From: Rheinheimera tangshanensis
GTDB lineage: Bacteria; Pseudomonadota; Gammaproteobacteria; Enterobacterales; Alteromonadaceae
Reading direction: 5' to 3'
Length of the DNA stretch: 64,000 nt
Assembly: GCF_014645135.1 (NCBI RefSeq)
Contig: NZ_BMLH01000001.1
Location: 186,001 to 250,000 of the forward strand
The notes under the pieces are model-generated. The model was not told the origin of the DNA, did not search any database, and saw only the letters and a list, made by a program, of their open reading frames with translations. The position numbers and the translations under genes are program-made. Each line of letters opens with the position of its first letter. Within the stretch, counting starts at the first letter, position 1. Shown piece by piece: positions 29,061 to 38,157 of the stretch.

Positions 29061-29090
29061 GATGCAATCGCCACGAAGTGGCATTGCATC
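29061..29090. repeat. Palindromic hairpin between the GNAT gene and dedA
   Basis: GATGCAAT (29061-29068), a bulged C, GCCAC, loop GAA, GTGGC, ATTGCATC (29083-29090): a long hairpin between convergent genes, preceded by GTA(G)G like the repeats at 42257 and 60839. It may act as a terminator for both genes or be a REP-like element. Confidence 0.7.
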
Positions 29091-29102
29091 ATTAACATCA
29101 TG

Positions 29103-29843
29103 TCAAAACATCAGCCCAGATAACTCTTTTAAGTAGAGAGGAGTTGCCGGATGCTGGCTTAATTCAAAAAACAAAAACGCCGTAAGGAAAATACTGACTA
29201 AAGAACCCCAGAACCAGTGGTGTTTAGGTTTATCCTGCTCTTTGTGCTGCAAGTACTTTTTCAGCAAGCAGCTGCTTAATACAGCCAATACCACTGAGCC
29301 TGCCAGCAAGCTGTAAAACAACGTCAGGTTGGTGCCTTTGAGCTGCCAGGCGACACCAGCCAGAATACCTGGCAGAAAATAAGCGATGGGCCACAATACA
29401 CAAGCCAGAGTGGCCGCTGGGAAATAACGTGATGGTGCTAACTGCAACATACCAGCTAATAGAGGCAATAAAGGCCGGCTTGGGCCGATAAAACGTCCTG
29501 CAACTATAGCCAGCCAGACATTGTTTTCTAAAGCACCGCTGATTTTATCCAGCTCTTTTTGCTGGCGTGATAACCAGTTCCAGCTTTCCAGTTGAGGCCT
29601 GAATTTGCGCCCAGCCAGATAAGACAAAGAGTCACCTACTAAACCTGCTGCTGCGGCGACCATGCAGGCAGTCCAGAAGCCCATTTGTTCTGCACCAATC
29701 AGCACACCAAAACTAAACATTAGCGCAGTGCCTGGCACCAACAAACCCAACACAGCCACAGATTCAGCAAAAGTCAGTAAAAATAAAATCAGCAGGGCAT
29801 AAGCCTGATATTCAGTCAGCAACTGCTGTAACCATTGTTCCAT
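29103..29843 (-). CDS. DedA-family inner-membrane protein
   Basis: A 246-residue membrane protein with the DedA/SNARE-associated domain (PF09335): early segment FAESVAVLGLLVPGTALMFSFG and the motif GRFIGPSRPLLPLLAGM, plus about six hydrophobic helices. DedA proteins are lipid transport-related (some recycle undecaprenyl phosphate) and affect membrane potential and drug resistance. Its own role cannot be assigned. The C terminus has an extra hydrophobic helix. Confidence 0.88.
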   Translation of the reverse strand: MEQWLQQLLTEYQAYALLILFLLTFAESVAVLGLLVPGTALMFSFGVLIGAEQMGFWTACMVAAAAGLVGDSLSYLAGRKFRPQLESWNWLSRQQKELDKISGALENNVWLAIVAGRFIGPSRPLLPLLAGMLQLAPSRYFPAATLACVLWPIAYFLPGILAGVAWQLKGTNLTLFYSLLAGSVVLAVLSSCLLKKYLQHKEQDKPKHHWFWGSLVSIFLTAFLFFELSQHPATPLYLKELSGLMF

Positions 29844-30042
29844 CTATCACTCACATCGATTGAGAAAAGCTTTTATACAGGCAGTATCGGGGCAGAGGCT
29901 GGCTTATTCAAGCTGCTTTGCCGTCGGATCCACAAAGAGATCCGATAAATCTGTTGGCTTACAGATATGTTATATTGTATCATTTTGATCCTGACTTTAT
30001 CGATTCAGCCCAATCTTTTGTAGTGACCGGACTAAAAACATC

Positions 30043-32154
30043 ATGCCAAGCCACCATCTAAGTCTAAATTTTAAACTGTCTTTTCTTATGCTTTCTCTTG
30101 GCTTTATCGCCGCTGTTCCTGTTGCTCTGGCCGAGACAGCAGAGGATATTGAGCGTATCGAAGTGCTGTATCGCCAGGCCTACCGTGGTGATATTCCGGC
30201 CCAGTCTTTGCCTCAGTCTATTAGCGTCATCGACAAAAGTGTATTGCAAGATAATGCCTTAACGCGTTTTCAGGATGCTTTGGATTTTTCTGCCAGCATT
30301 TCACGGCAGAATAACGGTGGTGGTTTATGGGATAGTTTTTCGCTGCGTGGTTTTCCAGGCAATGAAAATATGCCATCCGGTTATTTAATCAATGGTTTTA
30401 ACGGCGGCCGTGGTTTCAGTGGCCATCGCGACTTATCCAATGTGGAATATGTCGAAATTTTAAAAGGCCCTGGATCAGCACTTTATGGCCGTTCAGAGCC
30501 TGGTGGTACTATCAATGTGGTCACCCGTAAACCACAAAAACAGCAGGAAGGTTACCTGCAAGTCTCTACTGGCCGTTTTGATCAGCACAGAGTAGAAGCC
30601 GATTACACCAACGGTATCAGCGATAATGTAGCGGTACGTATTAATGGCGCAGTGCAGGATTACGGTAGCTTCCGCGACTATGTCAGCAGCGAAAAACAAG
30701 TATTTACCCCTTCGGTACGTATTGATCTGGATGAGAAATCCGCCTTGTTATACGAGTTTGAATACCTGAAACAACAGCAGTTATTTGACCGCGGCATAGT
30801 AGTGTTAAATGGCGATTTTAATACTGTGCCACGCTCACGTTATTTAGGTGAACCCGATGACGGTCCTACTGAAATTGAAGCCACCGGCCATCAGTTATCT
30901 TATGAAACCAGCCTAAGCGATGACTGGTCTTTTTTAGCTGGTTTAGGTTATCGCGACTCCTCTTTAAATGGTTTCTCGTCTGATGCGGAGTTAGCGGCCG
31001 CTCGCCAGTCTTTGTTTGACGATGGCAAAACCTTAACCCGTCAGCGCCGTTACCGTGATTATCAGGCTGAAGATACCTCAGTACGTTTTGAATTAAGTGG
31101 TCATTTAAATACTGCCGGTATTGTGCATCATCTGCTGATAGGCGCTGATGGCTACGACTATGATTTGTATACCTTGTTGTCACGGTTTCGTGGTCCAAAA
31201 GGGTTTTACGCTTTAGATATTTTTAACCCTGTGTATGGCGGAACAGCCACTGCTCCTGCGCCTTTGTATGAGAATCTGGAAAGCCAAAAAGCCTGGGGGG
31301 TCTATCTGCAGGATCAGATGGATCTGACACAGCATTGGAAGTTATTGCTGGGCCTGCGTTTTGACGATTATCAGCAGGATATTCAGGAGCTGTTAAAAGC
31401 CACCCGTTCGAATAAAACTGGCACTCAAGTCAGCCCTCGTATTGGTTTGGTGTATGAAGTAAACCCAGAATTAAGCTTTTACAGTAGCTATTCCGAAGGT
31501 TTCCTGCCGTTAAGCGGCACCGATTATGCCGGTAACCCTTTTGATCCAGAGTTAAGTGACTCTTATGAGATTGGCGCGAAATTCACTACTTCGGGCGTTA
31601 CAGGCACTGTGGCATTTTTTGATGCGAAAAAATCCAATATCCTGACTTCGGATCCGGTCAATGTAGGATTCTCAGCCACCTTAGGTGAAGCCACCAGCCG
31701 TGGTATTGAATTGGATGTACAAGGCCAGCTTACAGAAGACTTATCGGCTCAATTGTCTTATGCCTTTTTGGATACCCAAACCGCCAACGATATGATCAAC
31801 ATCGACTGGGGTGTCAATGTGCCGGCTGGCAGTCGTCTGGTAAATATTCCTAAACACAATGCCAGTCTGGTGCTGACCCAGTTGTTACCACTGGGTTCAG
31901 TCGAAAGCCGTTTAGGTTTGAGAGTCAATCATGTTGCCAAACGTCTGGGTGATTCAGTCGACAGCAGTTATATGTTGCCATCCCATACTTTGTTTGGTTT
32001 GTCCTGGGCCGCCGATTTAGATCAGAACTGGAAAGCACAGCTGAATGTCGACAACCTGTTTGATAAGTTCTATATCCACAACTCCTATTCGGCGCTGTGG
32101 ACAGTGCCGGGTGAGCCGCGCTCGTATAAAGTGAGTCTGACCTATGCATTCTGA
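30043..32154 (+). CDS. TonB-dependent siderophore-type outer-membrane receptor
   Basis: A 703-residue receptor: signal peptide (cleavage likely after ALA, about residue 29), plug domain (about 50-155, with LSNVEYVEILKGPGSALYGR and GGTINVVTRKP) and a 22-strand barrel ending in an aromatic residue (SLTYAF). The family (TIGR01783) takes up ferric siderophores with energy from TonB-ExbBD. The 200-bp upstream gap is AT-rich, but I see no convincing Fur box. The end overlaps the next gene by 11 bp. Confidence 0.92.
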   Translation: MPSHHLSLNFKLSFLMLSLGFIAAVPVALAETAEDIERIEVLYRQAYRGDIPAQSLPQSISVIDKSVLQDNALTRFQDALDFSASISRQNNGGGLWDSFSLRGFPGNENMPSGYLINGFNGGRGFSGHRDLSNVEYVEILKGPGSALYGRSEPGGTINVVTRKPQKQQEGYLQVSTGRFDQHRVEADYTNGISDNVAVRINGAVQDYGSFRDYVSSEKQVFTPSVRIDLDEKSALLYEFEYLKQQQLFDRGIVVLNGDFNTVPRSRYLGEPDDGPTEIEATGHQLSYETSLSDDWSFLAGLGYRDSSLNGFSSDAELAAARQSLFDDGKTLTRQRRYRDYQAEDTSVRFELSGHLNTAGIVHHLLIGADGYDYDLYTLLSRFRGPKGFYALDIFNPVYGGTATAPAPLYENLESQKAWGVYLQDQMDLTQHWKLLLGLRFDDYQQDIQELLKATRSNKTGTQVSPRIGLVYEVNPELSFYSSYSEGFLPLSGTDYAGNPFDPELSDSYEIGAKFTTSGVTGTVAFFDAKKSNILTSDPVNVGFSATLGEATSRGIELDVQGQLTEDLSAQLSYAFLDTQTANDMINIDWGVNVPAGSRLVNIPKHNASLVLTQLLPLGSVESRLGLRVNHVAKRLGDSVDSSYMLPSHTLFGLSWAADLDQNWKAQLNVDNLFDKFYIHNSYSALWTVPGEPRSYKVSLTYAF

Positions 32155-33295
32155 TCAAGCCTTTATTCGTAGCCGCATTCAAAGCATCGATATGATGCGC
32201 GGGCTGGTGATGCTGATTATGTTGCTGGACCATGTGCGGGAGCGGTTTTTTTATCATATGCAGGTGTTGGATCCTATGGATCTGGATGAGACGTCCGCCA
32301 GCTTATTTTTTAGCCGTTTTGCCGCGCATTTATGTGCACCGGTATTTGTGTTTTTAACAGGTTTGTCGGCCTGGCTTTATGCCAATCCAGTCAACGGCCC
32401 GGCTCGCTCTGCTCGCAGCTTTCTGCTTAAAAGGGGGCTGTTTTTAATAGCGCTGGAAGTCACCATCATCAATTTTTCATGGATGGGTTCTTATCACACT
32501 ATCTGGTTACAGGTGATTTGGGCTATAGGTTTGAGTATGGTGGTGTTGGCTCTGGTCAGTCAGTGGCCAAAAGCTGTGTTGGCTTTGCTGGGTTTTGGCA
32601 TTGTGTTTGGCCATAACTTACTGACACCTGTCAGCTTTCAGCCGGAAGAGTGGGGCTACAGCTTATGGACTATTTTGCATGACCGTAATTTCTTAGTCAG
32701 TGAAGGGGCTGTGAAAATTAAAGCCAGTTACCCGGTTTTACCCTGGATAGGTGTCATTATTTTGGGTTATCTGGCAGGGCCTTTGTACAGTAAAACTCTG
32801 TCTGCAGAGCACAGAGGCCGTTTGCTGTTGCAATTGGGAGCAGGCTGTCTGCTGCTGTTTATTGTGCTGCGAGGTTTTAATATCTATGGTGAAACGCTCG
32901 ATTGGCAGCTGTATCCGGATCTGGTGACCAGCCTGATGTCGATCCTGAATCTGACCAAGTATCCACCTTCATTAAATTACTTATTGGTGACTTTAGGTCT
33001 GATGTTTTTACTGTTGTTTGTGCTGGAAAAACCGCAAGGCAATTGGACACAAATCCTGGTGAACTTTGGTTCGGCACCGATGTTCTTCTACATACTGCAT
33101 TTATATGTATTGCTGGTGCTGTATCGGATTGTGTTGGCGGTGTGCGGCCCAAATCAGGGAGAAGGTTTTGGCATGGAACATATGGGGTGGATTTGGTTGA
33201 CGACAGTGTTATTAGCTGTCGCTTTGTATCTCCCCACAAAATGGTTTTCTCTGTACAAAAAACGCAGCCAGCAGGCCTGGATCCGTTATCTGTAA
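32144..33295 (+). CDS. DUF1624 membrane acyltransferase-like protein
   Basis: A 383-residue membrane protein with about ten hydrophobic helices. Its start, RIQSIDMMRGLVMLIMLLDH, is the hallmark of DUF1624 (heparan-alpha-glucosaminide N-acetyltransferase catalytic domain, PF07786), a family thought to move acetyl groups across membranes onto glycans; the histidine after the LLD pair is the candidate acceptor. It overlaps the receptor gene by 11 bp, so the two are probably made together. Substrate unknown. Confidence 0.82.
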   Translation: MHSDQAFIRSRIQSIDMMRGLVMLIMLLDHVRERFFYHMQVLDPMDLDETSASLFFSRFAAHLCAPVFVFLTGLSAWLYANPVNGPARSARSFLLKRGLFLIALEVTIINFSWMGSYHTIWLQVIWAIGLSMVVLALVSQWPKAVLALLGFGIVFGHNLLTPVSFQPEEWGYSLWTILHDRNFLVSEGAVKIKASYPVLPWIGVIILGYLAGPLYSKTLSAEHRGRLLLQLGAGCLLLFIVLRGFNIYGETLDWQLYPDLVTSLMSILNLTKYPPSLNYLLVTLGLMFLLLFVLEKPQGNWTQILVNFGSAPMFFYILHLYVLLVLYRIVLAVCGPNQGEGFGMEHMGWIWLTTVLLAVALYLPTKWFSLYKKRSQQAWIRYL

Positions 33296-33311
33296 GTAGA
33301 TTATTTATAAA

Positions 33312-34439
33312 TCATGACAACCTAGTTGCTGCGGTTTGGCTCAGCTTGGCCGCAGCAACTTGCCACTGCTGCATTTCATATAAACGTGACTCACAGCGGG
33401 CAAAAGCAAACTCCAGCTGTTTTGCTTGATACAGCTCTGAAATAGCTACAGCAGAGGTCAGCAGTAACAAGCAGCCTCTGTCATAACACTCGTCCACCAG
33501 GGCAATAAAACGCCTGGCTTCGTTATCAAGCTTGCTGATAAAGATATCCTGATGTTCACGCTGATAACTGTCTTCCACACCATGCAGAATGGCCGTGTCT
33601 GACACCGAGCTAAACTGTGGCACATCCAACACTGCTATGGCCTGGTAGCGACTTGCCAGCTGCATGTAATCCAGCTGGCTGCGTGGCCCTGAGCACAGTG
33701 CCATAAAATCAAAACCTATGATGTTTTCGTTACTCCATAAAGCAGGAAAACTTCGTCCCAACAATTCAAAGTCGGCCAGGGGCTGTACTTTGCCAAATAG
33801 CTCTTGCGCCTGTTGTTTTAACTCTGCCGCAGTGCCGCCTTGTTGGTAAAAACGCATCGGACTTTGTGTTAAGCGCCGGTAATCTATGCCGTTATCCAAG
33901 GTTACCACTTTGCAATGCTGGCGCAGCAAATCAATGGTTGGTAAAAAACGCTGACGTTGCAGACCATTTTTATACAGCTCTTCAGGTACTGCATTGGAGG
34001 TGGTCACCAGCACAACACCACACTGAAATAAGTAACGCCATAAGGTGCCAAGCAACATGGCATCGCCTATGTCGTTGACAAAAAACTCGTCAAAACACAG
34101 TACTTTGTACTTAAATGCCCAGTCTTTGGCTATGAGCAATAAAGGATCGGCTTCGCCCTGATGCTGTTTCAGTTCCTGATGCACCCGCGCCATGAAATGA
34201 TGAAAATGCAGCCGGATTTTGCCATCCAGAGCCAGCTGCTGATAAAACAAATCCATCAGCATAGTTTTGCCACGCCCGACAGGGCCATGTATGTATAAGC
34301 CCAAAGCAGGCAGGCCAGAACATAACTGATCCGCTATCTGCTGCAGCGCCACTACCGACTGATATTGTGGCTCGTCATACAACAACAGGCCCTGTTGGAC
34401 CTGTTGCTGATAAAGCGAGGTTAAGGAGTTCGAACTCAA
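33312..34439 (-). CDS. AFG1/ZapE-like ATPase, second paralogue
   Basis: About 375 residues, with Walker A GPVGRGKTMLMD and Walker B VLCFDEFFVND, clearly related to zapE at 16722 but divergent. No ATG fits: TTG codons at 34439 (overlapping the upstream stop by 4 bases) and 34475 are the options; 34439 is chosen for its coupling geometry. It probably shares a transcript with the S9 peptidase upstream. The function of the second copy is unknown. Confidence 0.82.
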   Translation of the reverse strand: MSSNSLTSLYQQQVQQGLLLYDEPQYQSVVALQQIADQLCSGLPALGLYIHGPVGRGKTMLMDLFYQQLALDGKIRLHFHHFMARVHQELKQHQGEADPLLLIAKDWAFKYKVLCFDEFFVNDIGDAMLLGTLWRYLFQCGVVLVTTSNAVPEELYKNGLQRQRFLPTIDLLRQHCKVVTLDNGIDYRRLTQSPMRFYQQGGTAAELKQQAQELFGKVQPLADFELLGRSFPALWSNENIIGFDFMALCSGPRSQLDYMQLASRYQAIAVLDVPQFSSVSDTAILHGVEDSYQREHQDIFISKLDNEARRFIALVDECYDRGCLLLLTSAVAISELYQAKQLEFAFARCESRLYEMQQWQVAAAKLSQTAATRLS

Positions 34440-36469
34440 TCTGTAGGGCCCGCTGGAACATAACGCTGCAACCAACTGGTAAATTCGTTAAACCAGAAAA
34501 TGGAATTATTCGGTTTTAAAATCCAGTGGTTTTCATTCGGGAAATACACCAAACGAGCATCTAAGCCTTTGCCCTTGTAGACACCGTAAATTTCCAGTCC
34601 CTGAGTTACAGGAACTCGGTAATCCTGCTCACCATGCATGATCAGCATAGGAGTGACAAACTTATCGGCAAATAAGGCTGGGTTCCATTGCTGCATCACA
34701 TCCAGACCACTCCATGGCGAGCCACCATAGGCATGTACTCTGTGTGCTGTGGCGTCAGAAGCAAACTGTCCCATCAGGTTATAGACACCCGCATGGTTAA
34801 TCAGCGCTTTATAGCGGTCGGTGTGGCCTGCAATCCAGCTCACCAGATAACCACCGTAACTGCCGCCAGCGGCAGCCAAACGGGTAGAATCGATAAAACC
34901 GCGCGACAGCATATAATCTACAGCGGCTTCGCTATCCATAAAAGGTTTCACTGGATGCTCACCATGAATTGATTCAGCAAAGGCCTGACCAAAACTGGTG
35001 GAACCATGGAAGTTCGGCTGGATCACCACATAACCGGCAGCAGCAAAGACTTGCGAGTTCCAGCGATAACTAAAACTGTCACCCGAATAGCTGTGAGGGC
35101 CACCGTGTAATACATTCAGCAAAGGCCATTTTTTAGTTGGGTCAAAGTTCGGTGGATAGGTAATGTAAGCCTGCACCAGTTTGCCATCAGCGCCGGCAAA
35201 ACTGACTTCTTCTGTTTTACCCCAACTAATTTTTTGCTGCAGCTCGGTATTCAGTCGACTCAATTGCTTTAAGGTTCGGCCTTTGTTGTCCAGAGCATAA
35301 ACCTCCGGCATCTGCTTCATGCTGTGCTGCACCAGATAGACTTGTTGCTGTTGGCCAATCTGTAGCTGACTAATATCAGCCTGGCGCAAAATTTGTTTTA
35401 CCTGACCACCAGCCAAAGGCATGCTGTACAGGGCTGATTTAGCTTTATCGGCGGCCTGGAAATACAAAGTGCCATTATTGCCAAACTCCCAGTCGTCGAC
35501 CGAAATGTCCCAATCCTGGGTCAGATTAGTTTTTTGTTGGGGTTTAAAATCAAAGCGGATCAGCTGGTTATTATCGGCAGTAAAAAAGGTGCTGCGCTGA
35601 GCGCCATAAACCAGACTTTTGCCATCAGGGCTGAATTTCGGGTTATTGTCACTGGCTGGATTATCCGCTGTGATGTTGACAAACTGACCTGAACCATCGG
35701 TTTTCAGCAGTAAAATATCGTGATTGATCTGATCAAAAGGGGGCGCACTAGTCACAGCGCTGACAGCAATCTGACGGCCATCGACAGAGATATCAAATTC
35801 GGCATCACCATTTAAACTAAACCAGCGATCCCAACCCGGCGTTAAATCGGCAATTTCACCTGTGTGGATGTTGATACTAAATAAATGCGGATAGCTGTCA
35901 TCGGTCAGCCAGTGGTCCCAGTATCTGTAGACTCTGTTTTCAGTCACCCGGGCTGTGACTTTATTGTCTTTTTTCTGTTTGAGCTGTTCAGCTAATGCAG
36001 CAAAGTCACCATTAAAACCTTTAGGTACATTGGCCAGAAACAAAATACGCTGACCATCCGGAAACCATTTAGGCTGCTGTACTGCAACAGGTAACTTGGT
36101 TAATGCTTTGGCTTCACCCCCTGTTAAAGGCAATAAAAACAGTTGATTATGTTCATTGCCGCGTTTGGAGACAAACACCAGCTGGCGACCGTCCGGGCTC
36201 CAGGCCGGTGCAGTATCCGAGTCCGGATGCTGGGTTAAGGCGGTTAGTTGCTGGGTACGTAAATCCAGAATATGAATATCGGCATTGCCTTTATCGGCAG
36301 CCAGATCATAACGGGTGACAGTCAATGCCAGCTGTTGACCACTGGGTGATAAGGTCATAGCGCCTGGACGCGCAACTTGCCATAAATGCTGAGCGGTTAA
36401 AGGTTCGGTTGCAGCTTGAGCCGCTCCTGCAGCCACAACCATCATCAGAGCCGAAAGACTAAATTTCAT
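34436..36469 (-). CDS. S9-family prolyl oligopeptidase-like peptidase
   Basis: A 677-residue protein: signal peptide (cleavage after AAQA, about residue 19), a WD40-like/TolB beta-propeller (repeats such as APAWSPDGRQLVFVS and NPKFSPDGKSLVYG), and a C-terminal alpha/beta hydrolase. The catalytic serine is in GGSYGGYL, the aspartate in GEQDYRVPV and the histidine in NENHW. It is a periplasmic acylaminoacyl- or dipeptidyl-peptidase-like enzyme (S9C group) that trims peptides. Confidence 0.93.
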   Translation of the reverse strand: MKFSLSALMMVVAAGAAQAATEPLTAQHLWQVARPGAMTLSPSGQQLALTVTRYDLAADKGNADIHILDLRTQQLTALTQHPDSDTAPAWSPDGRQLVFVSKRGNEHNQLFLLPLTGGEAKALTKLPVAVQQPKWFPDGQRILFLANVPKGFNGDFAALAEQLKQKKDNKVTARVTENRVYRYWDHWLTDDSYPHLFSINIHTGEIADLTPGWDRWFSLNGDAEFDISVDGRQIAVSAVTSAPPFDQINHDILLLKTDGSGQFVNITADNPASDNNPKFSPDGKSLVYGAQRSTFFTADNNQLIRFDFKPQQKTNLTQDWDISVDDWEFGNNGTLYFQAADKAKSALYSMPLAGGQVKQILRQADISQLQIGQQQQVYLVQHSMKQMPEVYALDNKGRTLKQLSRLNTELQQKISWGKTEEVSFAGADGKLVQAYITYPPNFDPTKKWPLLNVLHGGPHSYSGDSFSYRWNSQVFAAAGYVVIQPNFHGSTSFGQAFAESIHGEHPVKPFMDSEAAVDYMLSRGFIDSTRLAAAGGSYGGYLVSWIAGHTDRYKALINHAGVYNLMGQFASDATAHRVHAYGGSPWSGLDVMQQWNPALFADKFVTPMLIMHGEQDYRVPVTQGLEIYGVYKGKGLDARLVYFPNENHWILKPNNSIFWFNEFTSWLQRYVPAGPTD

Positions 36470-36856
36470 ACAGACTCGCCTTTATTCAGTCAAAGCAATA
36501 AGTGGACGCTAGCATAGGTCAGTAGAGCGATAAATAAAACCCTGATGAATAACTCATTCGACAAGATCAATGGCAGCGGCAAGAGTTAAGAGAGCATATA
36601 AATTAAGGGGGTGAGTCACTGCAGCTGCAGGCTAAGCTGATGTGCTGAATCGTTCAAATTCTATGAACTACTTTCTACAAAACTCAACAGGAAGCAGAAG
36701 TATGCCTTGTCTGATTGCAGCTTTGTTAGGTTTTGGATCAGGTGTTATTCATCCAAAATGCGATAAATCAGAACCATATCAACTAACAAAATAGCCTGCT
36801 GCAAGCGTATAATCGTGGTCCGACTTGTTTCCCCTTTACCATTAAGGAAGTACCAG
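36470..36856. other. Intergenic region, S9 peptidase / nitroreductase
   Basis: This 387-bp divergent gap must hold both promoters. No gene, strong box pair or long repeat is visible; only a short CTGCAGCTGCAG palindrome (about 36617-36628) stands out. Confidence 0.4.
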
Positions 36857-37495
36857 ATGTCTGATTTAATCAGTAAGTTAGAATGGCGTTATGCCACCAA
36901 AAAATTCGATCCGAGCCAGGTGGTTTCACAGGATAAAATCGACTTTATTCTGGAAGCTATACGTTTAAGTGCGACTTCAAGTGGTTTACAGCCTTATGAA
37001 GTACTGGTGGTGACTAATAAAGCTATACGCGAGCAAATTAAGCCTCACGCCTGGAATCAGGGGCAGATCACCGACAGTTCACACTTATTGGTATTTGCGG
37101 CATGGGACAACTACACAGCTGAACGTATTAATCAGATGTTTGATTTAACTAACGACATTCGTGGTTTTAAAAACGAAGGCTGGGAAAACTATCGGGCTAT
37201 GCTGCTCAATACTTATCCACAGCGTGACGCTGAAACCAATTTTCAACATGCAGCCCGTCAGGCTTATATAGGTTTAGGTTCAGCTTTAATTGCTGCAGCC
37301 GAACTAAAAGTCGACAGCACCCCTATGGAAGGTTTTGATCCGGTGAAAGTGGATGAAATCCTGGGCTTAAAAGAAAAGGGTTTACGCTCTGTGTTGTTAC
37401 TACCATTAGGCTACCGTGCTGACGAAGGCGACTGGCTGGTGAAACTGCAAAAAGTGCGTCGTAGCCGCGACCAGTTTGTCACCGAAATTAATTAA
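36857..37495 (+). CDS. NAD(P)H-dependent nitroreductase (NfsB-like)
   Basis: A 212-residue FMN-dependent nitroreductase-family protein. The N-terminal EWRYATKKFDPSQ and the SATSSGLQPYEVLVV segments are FMN-binding motifs of the NfsB group, and KGLRSVLLLPLGYRADE is the typical C-terminal motif. It probably reduces quinones, nitroaromatics or flavins. The ATG at 36857 has AAGGAAG upstream. A strong terminator follows. Confidence 0.9.
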   Translation: MSDLISKLEWRYATKKFDPSQVVSQDKIDFILEAIRLSATSSGLQPYEVLVVTNKAIREQIKPHAWNQGQITDSSHLLVFAAWDNYTAERINQMFDLTNDIRGFKNEGWENYRAMLLNTYPQRDAETNFQHAARQAYIGLGSALIAAAELKVDSTPMEGFDPVKVDEILGLKEKGLRSVLLLPLGYRADEGDWLVKLQKVRRSRDQFVTEIN

Positions 37496-37505
37496 TTCGG
37501 TGTGT

Positions 37506-37534
37506 AAAGAAGGCCGTCAAGGCCTTCTTTTTAA
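37506..37534 (+). terminator. Terminator after nitroreductase gene
   Basis: AAAGAAGGCC (37506-37515), loop GTCAA, GGCCTTCTTT (37521-37530), then TT: a 10-bp stem with a built-in T run. Confidence 0.92.
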
Positions 37535-37665
37535 CTATTGATACAAGGTCCTTTCCAACTGATTTTCTAGTCATTTTATCCTCTTTTCTCTGTCTGACAT
37601 TCTTGTCAACCTAGTGTCATATCTATCAGTTATGGTTTGCCCCTTAGTGAAAACATGGGGGCCTT

Positions 37666-38157
37666 ATGTCGATCGTTGAAAAGCCGGAGCAGGATGTGCA
37701 TCAGGTCTTGAAAAATGCTGCGCCTTTGGCCCGATATCTGGAGCGAAATGCCAGTAGTGCTGATGCCGCCGATATTTTTCAGGAGTCTATTGCCCGTGTG
37801 TTGGAGCAGGCTAAACAGCGGCCTATTCTGAATCCTTTGGCTTATGCCTTCACCGTGGCCCGTCATATGTTAATGCGATTAAAGCCAGTCCAGGCCGAAG
37901 AGCCGGATCAAGTGCTGTGTCAAAGCGCTAACCCGGAAGAAATGGCCAGCATGCAGCAAACTGTGGATCTGTTGAGTCAGGCGCTTTCGGCTATGCCGCC
38001 ATTAAGACGGCAAGTCTTTGTGCTTTTGCGAATGGAAGGCAAAAGTCGCAGCGAAATTGCTACTTTGTTGCAAATGAGCGAGGATGCCGTCTCTAAACAT
38101 ATAAGCAGAGCGCTGGCCGATATTCAACGTCTGATCGATCAGTCGCGAGTTGTGTGA
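37666..38157 (+). CDS. ECF RNA polymerase sigma factor (FecI-like)
   Basis: A 163-residue sigma-70 family protein lacking regions 1 and 3. Region 2 includes DAADIFQESIARVLEQ and AYAFTVARHMLMR; region 4 includes ALSAMPPLRRQVFVLLRMEGKSRSEIATLLQMS with its helix-turn-helix. It overlaps a FecR-type gene by 4 bp, and a receptor with an STN domain follows, so this is a surface-signalling sigma factor that likely transcribes the receptor gene(s). Confidence 0.92.
   Translation: MSIVEKPEQDVHQVLKNAAPLARYLERNASSADAADIFQESIARVLEQAKQRPILNPLAYAFTVARHMLMRLKPVQAEEPDQVLCQSANPEEMASMQQTVDLLSQALSAMPPLRRQVFVLLRMEGKSRSEIATLLQMSEDAVSKHISRALADIQRLIDQSRVV

Noticed and set aside
29940-30042. A Fur box ahead of the siderophore-type receptor
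   Set aside because: The AT-rich stretch around 29965-29990 matches the Fur consensus poorly at every offset I tried by eye; a matrix scan would be needed.
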